A stretch of 7,413 bases of DNA, taken from contig JAFAKZ010000287.1 in assembly GCA_019234745.1 (NCBI GenBank), positions 1 to 7,413 on the forward strand, given 5' to 3'. Every line of letters starts with the position of its first letter. Position 1 is the first letter of the stretch. The translations under genes were made by a program, and so were the position numbers. Positions 1 through 5,322 of this stretch are shown here, piece after piece. Below the pieces are notes generated by a model. The model made no database searches. It worked only from the letters and a program-made list of their open reading frames with translations, and was not told where the DNA came from. Origin of the DNA: Burkholderiales bacterium. GTDB taxonomy: Bacteria > Pseudomonadota > Gammaproteobacteria > Burkholderiales > Chitinimonadaceae.

Positions 1-672
1 GAAAACCTCGTCAAATGGTTTGGCGAAGGCGATGCGCGAACGATGGCGGTCAAGGGAGCCAGCTTCGAGGCGAAGCTGGGCGAGATGCTCTATATCGTCG
101 GTCCATCGGGCAGCGGCAAGACCACGCTCCTCAGCATGATCTCGGGCATTCTCAGGCCGAATGAGGGTCGTGTAATGGTCGACGGCACCGATCTTTGGTC
201 GCTCGATAACAATGCGCTGGCCGATTTCCGCCTCAATACCATCGGCTTCGTCTTCCAGGATTTTCACCTGTTCCCCCGGCTTACCACGGTCGAGAACGTG
301 GCCATCCCCCTGATTCTGAAGAAGTGGGACTGGGACCGGGCCATTGCAGAGGCGCGGCGCCACCTCGATGTCGTTGGCCTGCAAAACCGGGCAGACCTGC
401 CGCCCGTCAAGCTCTCAGGCGGCGAGCAGCAGCGTGTGGCCATCGCTCGCGCCATCGCCAGCGCGCCGGACATCCTGGTATTGGACGAGCCAACCGCCTC
501 GCTCGACGGCGACACCGGCAAACGCATCATCAGCTTCGTGCGCGAAAAGGTGCTCAATGCCAATCGCACCATCGTCGTCGTCACGCACGACGCCCGCATC
601 TTCGACTGCGCCGATCGCATCATGCACATGGAGGATGGCCGCATCACCGGCTATGAGGGGAACGGATCATGA
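1..672 (+). CDS. ABC transporter ATP-binding protein (LolD/MacB/DevA-like), 5' end cut by window
   Basis: Cytoplasmic ATPase subunit that should power the exporter made by the next three genes. The reading frame is open from base 1 (223 visible residues, reading ENLVKWFGEG...), and the start codon lies to the left of the window. The ATG at 43 is probably internal, because starting there would remove the first beta strand and the aromatic A-loop that stacks on ATP. All ATPase motifs are intact: Walker A GPSGSGKTT (from base 100), Q-loop glutamine in FVFQDF (codon 256), ABC signature LSGGEQQR (from 412), Walker B ILVLDEP with catalytic Glu (codon 487), D-loop SLD (499-507) and H-loop His in VVTHD (codon 586). 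The short single-domain form with the LSGGEQQR signature is typical of the family that pairs with FtsX-fold permeases (LolD, MacB ATPase domain, DevA). The stop overlaps the next start (ATGA at 669-672). Family assignment is secure; the substrate is unknown. Confidence 0.95.
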   Translation, partial: ENLVKWFGEGDARTMAVKGASFEAKLGEMLYIVGPSGSGKTTLLSMISGILRPNEGRVMVDGTDLWSLDNNALADFRLNTIGFVFQDFHLFPRLTTVENVAIPLILKKWDWDRAIAEARRHLDVVGLQNRADLPPVKLSGGEQQRVAIARAIASAPDILVLDEPTASLDGDTGKRIISFVREKVLNANRTIVVVTHDARIFDCADRIMHMEDGRITGYEGNGS

Positions 673-1754
673 ACATCAAGTGGTTGTTCGTCGTGTCGGC
701 TGTCGGCTTGGCGGCTGCAGGCGTATCGGCATGGTTCTCCGGCCGTGTACACGCGGCTCAGCCCCCCGTCTTCGCGCCGAACAGCAATCCCTACCCGAAC
801 GGCATCTTCGCCAATGGCATGATCGAAAGCGACCAGGGTGGTGGCAGCAACCTCAACCTTTACCCGGAGATCACAGGGACAGTCGCCAAGGTATTCGTCC
901 ATGAGGGCGACAGCGTCAAGAAGGACACACCGCTTCTGGCCTTGGACGACAGCGTGCAATATGCGACGGTTGCCCAACAAGCAGCCCAGGCCGACGCGGC
1001 AGCGGCGACACTGGCCGAACTCAAAGCACAACCGCGACCCGAGGTACTGGCCGTGAGCCAGGCGCAGCTCACCCAGGCCCAGGCGGCGCGCAAAACGGCG
1101 GACGACCAGCTCGATAAGCTGCGCCGCGCCGTTGCGCTCAACCCCCAGGCTGTGAGTCGCGATACGCTGGATAACGCCACAAATGCGGCCAAGGTGGCAG
1201 CCGCTGGCGAGGACGTTGCACTGCGCCAATTCAACCTGACGCGCGCCGGTGCATGGCACTACGACATCCGAGCCCAGGAAGCGCAGGCGCGGGCCTTGAA
1301 GCAGGCCGCACAGGCTAGCGCCGCCTTGCTCGCCAAATACACGCTGCGCGCGCCGGCCGATGGCGTGGTGATGTCGATCAACGCAGCGGCGGGCAACCTC
1401 GCCACTGTGCAAGGCACTTACAACGCCAACACACAGGGGCAGACGCCCCTGGTGGTAATGAGCAGTGCCCAGTCCAGCCTCGCCGTGCGCTGCTATATCG
1501 ATGAAATCCTGGTGCAGCGCCTACCTGCGCCCGAGCACATCCTGGCGCAGATGGCCGTGCGCGGTAGCGACGCCAAGGTGCCGCTCGAGTTCGTGCGTAT
1601 CCAGCCCTATGTCTCGCCCAAGATCGAGCTGTCGGATGCGCGCCAGGAGCGCGTGGATCTGCGCGTCCTACCCGTCGTCTTCCGCTTCCGTCCGCCGGCA
1701 GGGGTCAAGCTCTATCCGGGGCAGCAGGTCGACGTTTACATCAGTCAGAAGTGA
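669..1754 (+). CDS. HlyD/DevB-type membrane fusion protein (periplasmic adaptor) of ABC exporter
   Basis: Periplasmic adaptor of 361 residues that should link the inner-membrane permease to the outer-membrane channel. An N-terminal hydrophobic stretch at about residues 4-23 forms a membrane anchor or uncleaved signal; a VHA-AQ sequence just after it (about 28-32) could instead be a signal peptidase site. The first half of a biotinyl-lipoyl domain lies at about 66-96 (ITGTVAKVFVHEGDSVKKD). An Ala/Gln/Leu-rich region at about 97-222 looks like an alpha-helical coiled-coil hairpin, and the second lipoyl half follows at about 224-245 (YTLRAPADGVVMSI). The C-terminal part is beta-rich and ends in the LYPGQQVDVYI pattern usual in HlyD-family adaptors. 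The start is supported by GAGGGG at 655-660, eight bases before ATG 669, and by the 4-base overlap with the ATPase gene. The order ATPase-adaptor differs from the cyanobacterial devBCA order, so the Dev names are used only for resemblance. Confidence 0.93.
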   Translation: MNIKWLFVVSAVGLAAAGVSAWFSGRVHAAQPPVFAPNSNPYPNGIFANGMIESDQGGGSNLNLYPEITGTVAKVFVHEGDSVKKDTPLLALDDSVQYATVAQQAAQADAAAATLAELKAQPRPEVLAVSQAQLTQAQAARKTADDQLDKLRRAVALNPQAVSRDTLDNATNAAKVAAAGEDVALRQFNLTRAGAWHYDIRAQEAQARALKQAAQASAALLAKYTLRAPADGVVMSINAAAGNLATVQGTYNANTQGQTPLVVMSSAQSSLAVRCYIDEILVQRLPAPEHILAQMAVRGSDAKVPLEFVRIQPYVSPKIELSDARQERVDLRVLPVVFRFRPPAGVKLYPGQQVDVYISQK

Positions 1755-1756
1755 GG
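1753..1756 (+). promoter_or_regulatory. Shine-Dalgarno GAGG that favours ATG 1763 over GTG 1751
   Basis: GAGG lies six bases before ATG 1763 and overlaps the stop codon of the adaptor gene. The alternative GTG at 1751 overlaps that stop (GTGA) but has no purine-rich ribosome site before it. The extra residues it would add (MRCD) precede an otherwise normal lipoprotein signal. ATG 1763 is therefore preferred, though GTG 1751 by translational coupling cannot be excluded. Confidence 0.6.
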
Positions 1757-1762
1757 TGTGAC

Positions 1763-3211
1763 ATGTGGTCCACTAGCGCACCCAATCCGACACGGTCGCT
1801 AAGCTGTTCGCTAGCGCTGACAACGCTGCTTGGTGCATGTGCTGCCGGCCCCGATTTCGTCCGCCCTCAGCCGCCCACTGCCACACACTACGACCCAAAT
1901 ACGGAACCGGCACAGGTCGAACTGGTTGACTCTGCGCCGCAAGACTGGTGGCGGAGCTTCCAATCCGATGCGGTCGACCACCTGGTAGACGAGGCGCTAC
2001 ACCACAACCCGAGTGTTGCGGTCACCGAGGCGACGCTGCGCGAAAGTGAAGCGGAGCGCCGTGCCGGCGCCGGTATCTTCTACCCTAGCGTGGCACTGGG
2101 CGCGGGCGCACAGCGCCAGTTGAGCACGCCGCAGAAGCTCGGGCTGGGTGGAACGGGCTCCATCTTCAACCTGTACACGCTAGGTGCGACGGTCGCCTAT
2201 AACGTCGACCTGTTCGGGGCCAATCGGCGCACGGTAGAGGTGCTGGGCGCGGGCGTCGACGAGGCACGGTACCGGCGCGATACGGCGCGGCTCGCATTGG
2301 CCGGCAATGTGGTGGGGACGGTCGTCGCCCACGCGGCCTATGAGGAACAGATCACCATTACCGAGCGCATGGCCGCCGACGAACAACAGCAGCTCGCCCT
2401 GGTCACTGCGCAGGTAGACGCCGGCGTGTTGGCCGAGTCCGCTGCGCTGGCTACGCGCAATCAGCTTGATATCACGCGGGCGGCGCTACCGTTGCTGAAA
2501 GCCAAGGAGGCGGCCAGCCGCCACCTGCTTGCTACCTTGATCGGGCAGGCGCCGGCCGAAGCGAACAGCGAATGGCCGTGCTGGGCCGATCTGCACCTTC
2601 CGACGCACTTGCCGTTGACCCTGCCATCGACGCTGGTGCGCCAACGGCCCGACATCCTGGCGGCAGAAGCGGCGTTGCACGGCGCCACGGCCAATATCGG
2701 TGTCGCTGCCGCCAACCTGTTCCCCAGCGTGACGCTCGGCGCCACGGGTGGCTGGGTGTCGAGCAAGGCGAACAAGCTTGGCGCCGCCAACGGGCGCTAC
2801 TGGTCGGTGGGCCCGTCCATCGAGTTTCCCCTGTTCGCAGGTGGCGCCGACCTGGCACGGCGCGACAGCGCCATCGCGGCCCGCGATGCTGCGTTGGCCA
2901 ACTATCGCCAAACGATCCTGGCTGTGTTCGACCAGGTCGCGGACGTGCTGAGCGATGTCCAGTACAACACCGAAGCCGCGGCAGCAAGAACAGACGCCCT
3001 GCACGCCAATGAGCAGAACCTCGCCTTGTCCGAAGCCACGCACGCAGCCGGCACGCTGTCTGAATACGACTACTTGACGACTCGTATTGCACTCGATGGG
3101 GCCCGGTTGGCGGCAATCGACGCCGATGCACAACGTCTACAGGACGCCGTTGCGCTCTACGCGGCCCTGGGCGGTGGCTGGGACGACAAGTCGCAGGAGG
3201 CTGCGCAGTGA
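1763..3211 (+). CDS. NodT-family outer-membrane efflux lipoprotein (TolC-like channel)
   Basis: Outer-membrane channel of a tripartite exporter, 482 residues from ATG 1763 (486 from GTG 1751), a usual length for the NodT/OprM group. The N terminus is a lipoprotein signal: Arg at 11, a hydrophobic run, then LLGAC with the lipid-modified Cys at residue 26. The stretch right after it, CAAGPDFVRP, is the hallmark start of mature NodT-type proteins. Two outer-membrane efflux protein repeats follow, each with long Ala-rich helical stretches. The second includes LVRQRPDILAAEAALHGATA and AAANLFPSVTLGATGGW, both conserved family patterns. The gene sits between the adaptor and permease genes, so the channel is very probably dedicated to this exporter. 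NodT proteins are more often found with RND pumps, so their presence in an ABC operon is less usual. The last codons overlap the next start (GTGA at 3208-3211). Confidence 0.95.
   Translation: MWSTSAPNPTRSLSCSLALTTLLGACAAGPDFVRPQPPTATHYDPNTEPAQVELVDSAPQDWWRSFQSDAVDHLVDEALHHNPSVAVTEATLRESEAERRAGAGIFYPSVALGAGAQRQLSTPQKLGLGGTGSIFNLYTLGATVAYNVDLFGANRRTVEVLGAGVDEARYRRDTARLALAGNVVGTVVAHAAYEEQITITERMAADEQQQLALVTAQVDAGVLAESAALATRNQLDITRAALPLLKAKEAASRHLLATLIGQAPAEANSEWPCWADLHLPTHLPLTLPSTLVRQRPDILAAEAALHGATANIGVAAANLFPSVTLGATGGWVSSKANKLGAANGRYWSVGPSIEFPLFAGGADLARRDSAIAARDAALANYRQTILAVFDQVADVLSDVQYNTEAAAARTDALHANEQNLALSEATHAAGTLSEYDYLTTRIALDGARLAAIDADAQRLQDAVALYAALGGGWDDKSQEAAQ
3194..3200 (+). promoter_or_regulatory. 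Strong Shine-Dalgarno (CAGGAGG) for the GTG-started permease gene
   Basis: CAGGAGG lies seven bases before GTG 3208, inside the last codons of the channel gene. It supports the GTG as the true permease start and fits translational coupling through the 4-base overlap. Confidence 0.75.
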
Positions 3212-4350
3212 AAAATCTCGGTATCCTCCGCATCGCCTACAAGCTGCTCGTCAACGACCGCGGCAAGTTCTCGGCCCTGTTGATCGGCGTCACCTTCGCC
3301 GTCTTCCTGATGACGCAGATGACCTCCATGTTCGCCGGCATCCTGGCCCGCTCTTCCGCCACCGTCGTCAACATCGGCGCTCGCATGTGGGTCATGGACC
3401 CAGCCGTGAATACTGTAGCGAATACCATCCCCGTGCCCGACTATCTGCTTGACGCGGTACGCAGCATGCCGGGTGTACGCTACGCGGTGCCGCTGTACTC
3501 GGGCGGCGGACTGGCCAAACTGGTCGACGGTACCTATCAGGCCGTTTCCGTGCTGGGTTTGGACGACACCAGCTTATTCGGGCGGCCGGAGCTGGAAGCG
3601 GGTCGCATGGAGGATGTGTACGCGGAGAACGGCTTCATCGTGGTGCACGACGCTGAATACCCAAAGCTGGAAAGCCCGAAGATCGGCACGGAGTTCCAGA
3701 TCAACGACCACCGCGCCATCGTCAAGGGCGTAGCCAAGGTCGCCTCGAACGGACTATTCGGCGTGCCCACGCTGTATACAACCTACAGCCGCGCCGTGCA
3801 GTACCTGCCGAACGGCCGCTTTACCACGTCCTATATCTTGGTCGAACCGAAGTCGCCGAGCGACATCAGGCAGATCAAGGCGGCCGTTGGCAAATTGGGC
3901 TACCTCGCCTTGACGCAGGGCGAGTTCAACCAACGCATTGCCGACTTCTACAAGTACCGCACGGGTGTGGGTACGAACATCCTCCTGATGACCGTGATCA
4001 GCTTTATCGTCGGCCTGTCGATTTCCGGGCAAACCTTCTACACCTTCATCCTGGAAAACCTGGAAAAGTTCGGTGCGCTGAAGGCCATAGGCGCCAAGGG
4101 CCGCGAGCTGGTCTGGATGATTCTATTCCAGGCCTCGTTCACCTGCCTGACCGGCTACGGCCTGGGCGTGGGACTGTGTTCGGCCGTGATTGCGCTGGTG
4201 CGCCTGCGTATCCCCGACTATGCAGCCATTGTTACGGCATGGAACCTGTCGCTCGCCTTCGGCATGGTGATGCTGATCGCCGGCATCTCAAGCTATATCG
4301 GCGTGCGTCGCGTACTGCGAATCGAGCCGTTCGAAATCTTCCGTGCTTGA
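3208..4350 (+). CDS. ABC transporter permease, FtsX/MacB fold (DevC-like)
   Basis: Inner-membrane subunit of 380 residues; the length and layout match the DevC/MacB-type permeases. One hydrophobic helix lies near the N terminus (about 21-46), followed by a large periplasmic domain (about 47-255) and three helices near the C terminus (about 257-280, 301-331 and 347-369). The cytoplasmic loop between helices 2 and 3 contains LEKFGALKAIGAKGREL, the conserved FtsX-domain segment that contacts the ATPase. The product ends with the family-typical RVLRIEPFEIFRA. Such permeases do not pump through a membrane pore in the usual way: in MacB-like systems ATP-driven motion of the periplasmic domain pushes substrate from the periplasm into the channel. 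The GTG start is supported by the ribosome site at 3194-3200. This is the last gene of the exporter operon; a 107-base gap follows. Cargo is not predictable from this sequence. Confidence 0.93.
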   Translation: MKNLGILRIAYKLLVNDRGKFSALLIGVTFAVFLMTQMTSMFAGILARSSATVVNIGARMWVMDPAVNTVANTIPVPDYLLDAVRSMPGVRYAVPLYSGGGLAKLVDGTYQAVSVLGLDDTSLFGRPELEAGRMEDVYAENGFIVVHDAEYPKLESPKIGTEFQINDHRAIVKGVAKVASNGLFGVPTLYTTYSRAVQYLPNGRFTTSYILVEPKSPSDIRQIKAAVGKLGYLALTQGEFNQRIADFYKYRTGVGTNILLMTVISFIVGLSISGQTFYTFILENLEKFGALKAIGAKGRELVWMILFQASFTCLTGYGLGVGLCSAVIALVRLRIPDYAAIVTAWNLSLAFGMVMLIAGISSYIGVRRVLRIEPFEIFRA

Positions 4351-4378
4351 GTGGACTGACCACGCCCATTCAGCTTGT

Positions 4379-4392
4379 TTGACGCAAATCAA
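4379..4392 (+). promoter_or_regulatory. Putative FNR/Anr/Dnr-type binding site
   Basis: TTGACGCAAATCAA matches the FNR/Anr consensus TTGAT-N4-ATCAA at nine of ten defined positions (C for T at position 5). It lies in the only sizeable intergenic gap, 66 bases before the Usp start codon. Its centre (4385.5) would be at -41.5 for a transcript beginning near 4427, the classic class II activator position. This predicts activation of the Usp and phosphoketolase genes under low oxygen. Which regulator binds is inferred, not seen. Confidence 0.7.
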
Positions 4393-4414
4393 CGAAGGAC
4401 ACGCGGCTTAGGAA

Positions 4415-4420
4415 TAAAAA
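4415..4420 (+). promoter_or_regulatory. Candidate -10 element (TAAAAA) of the Usp promoter
   Basis: TAAAAA matches the TATAAT consensus at four of six positions, including the key second-position A. It stands where a -10 should be if the FNR-type box at 4379-4392 is centred at -41.5. No good -35 hexamer is seen, as expected for a class II activated promoter. The surrounding AT-rich run (GGAATAAAAACAAG) contrasts with the GC-rich neighbourhood. Confidence 0.45.
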
Positions 4421-4444
4421 CAAGTCATCTGGTTACCTGCCTGC

Positions 4445-4450
4445 AAGGAG
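4445..4450 (+). promoter_or_regulatory. Shine-Dalgarno (AAGGAG) of the Usp gene
   Basis: AAGGAG is seven bases before ATG 4458, an ideal spacing, and fixes the start of the universal stress protein gene. About 18 bases of leader would precede it if transcription starts near 4427. Confidence 0.75.
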
Positions 4451-4457
4451 TACTGAG

Positions 4458-5297
4458 ATGAGCTACAAGAACATCCTTGTCGTCGTCGACAACGGCCCAC
4501 GTGCGGCACAAAACGTCCGTCTAGCCGTCCATCTTGCCAAAACCTATGAAGCGCACCTCACCGGCCTCTACGCTGCATCGCTTCCGGCTGGCGTGGTTGG
4601 CTTTGACGGCGGCTATGTGCCCGACCCCTTGCTGATGCTCTCCAAGCAGCTTGAGGAAGCGGCCATTGCCGCGCATCAGATCTTCGATGCGGAGGTCGCC
4701 AGAGTCGACGGCGTCCTGACGGAATGGCGCCAGCATATCGGCTCGGCGATTACTTCCGTATGCGTCAACGCCCGCTATCACGACTTGGTCATCATGGGTC
4801 AATTCGACCCGCAGCACCCTCAGTCGGGCGTTCCCGTCGACCTGGCAGAGGGCGTCGTACTGGGCGCTGGCCGTCCCGTACTCGTCGTGCCCTACGCTGG
4901 CGATTTCGACCACATCGGCCAGCGAATTCTCATAGGTTGGGACGCCGGCCGCGAAGCGACGCGTGCGGTGACCGATGCGCTGCCTTTCCTACGGCGTGCT
5001 GAGCATACGACCGTGATGACTGCCTGGCCTGAAATCAGCGATATGGCACATGGCGAATCAGCCGGCGCCGACATCGCACTCTTCCTTGCACGCCATGGCG
5101 TGAATGTGGAGGTCAAGCGCGAACCCGGCGTTGGCCTGAATGTTGGCGAACTGCTGCTGTCTGTTGCCGCTGATGTAGACGTAAATCTGCTCGTCATGGG
5201 CCTGTACGGCCATTCGCGCCTGCGCGAGCTGATGTTGGGTGGCGCAAGCCACGCGATATTGCATTCCATGACCGTGCCGGTGCTGATGTCGCATTGA
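4458..5297 (+). CDS. Universal stress protein with two tandem Usp domains
   Basis: Cytoplasmic protein of 279 residues, about twice the size of a single UspA domain. Domain 1 (about 1-150) opens with KNILVVVDNGP and ends with RPVLVVPY. Domain 2 (about 155-279) opens with RILIGWDAGREA and ends with MTVPVLMSH. Domain 2 carries the nucleotide-binding pattern G-x2-G-x9-G as MGLYGHSRLRELMLGGAS (G248, G251, G261), except that the residue after the last Gly is Gly rather than Ser/Thr. Domain 1 has GQFDPQH in the matching place and lacks the pattern, so it probably does not bind ATP. Tandem Usps help cells survive starvation, anoxia and other stress, but the molecular action of this one is not known. 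The upstream FNR-type box suggests induction at low oxygen. The phosphoketolase gene follows after 25 bases with no terminator visible, so the two are probably co-transcribed. Confidence 0.93.
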   Translation: MSYKNILVVVDNGPRAAQNVRLAVHLAKTYEAHLTGLYAASLPAGVVGFDGGYVPDPLLMLSKQLEEAAIAAHQIFDAEVARVDGVLTEWRQHIGSAITSVCVNARYHDLVIMGQFDPQHPQSGVPVDLAEGVVLGAGRPVLVVPYAGDFDHIGQRILIGWDAGREATRAVTDALPFLRRAEHTTVMTAWPEISDMAHGESAGADIALFLARHGVNVEVKREPGVGLNVGELLLSVAADVDVNLLVMGLYGHSRLRELMLGGASHAILHSMTVPVLMSH

Positions 5298-5311
5298 GCG
5301 GGCAATAAGGC

Positions 5312-5316
5312 AAGGA
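5312..5316 (+). promoter_or_regulatory. Shine-Dalgarno (AAGGA) of the phosphoketolase gene
   Basis: AAGGA lies six bases before ATG 5323 in the short gap after the Usp stop. It supports this start, which gives an N terminus of normal phosphoketolase type (DELARLDGFWRACNYLAAGM). Confidence 0.65.
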
Positions 5317-5322
5317 CGCGAT

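Noticed and set aside
651..1412. 253-codon open frame on the - strand opposite the adaptor gene
   Set aside because: It mirrors the high-GC codon pattern of the well-supported + strand gene. Its product is Cys/Arg/Gly-rich with no recognisable domain.
1434..1451. Perfect inverted repeat CAGGGGC-AGAC-GCCCCTG (7-base stem, 4-base loop) inside the adaptor gene
   Set aside because: It lies inside a well-conserved coding region, has no T-run after it, and short GC stems are expected by chance in such DNA. It is not called as a terminator or regulator.
2486..3233. Overlapping 215- and 233-codon open frames on the - strand opposite the channel gene
   Set aside because: Both are low-complexity Arg/Pro-rich shadows of the NodT-type gene, with no domain and no ribosome site worth noting.
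4351..4363. Possible hairpin GTGG-ACTGA-CCAC just after the permease stop
   Set aside because: The stem is only four bases and no T-run follows, so it is too weak to call a terminator.
5298..5322. Possible separate promoter for the phosphoketolase gene
   Set aside because: The 25-base gap has room only for a ribosome site. No -10/-35 pair or second FNR-type box was seen there or in the end of the Usp gene.
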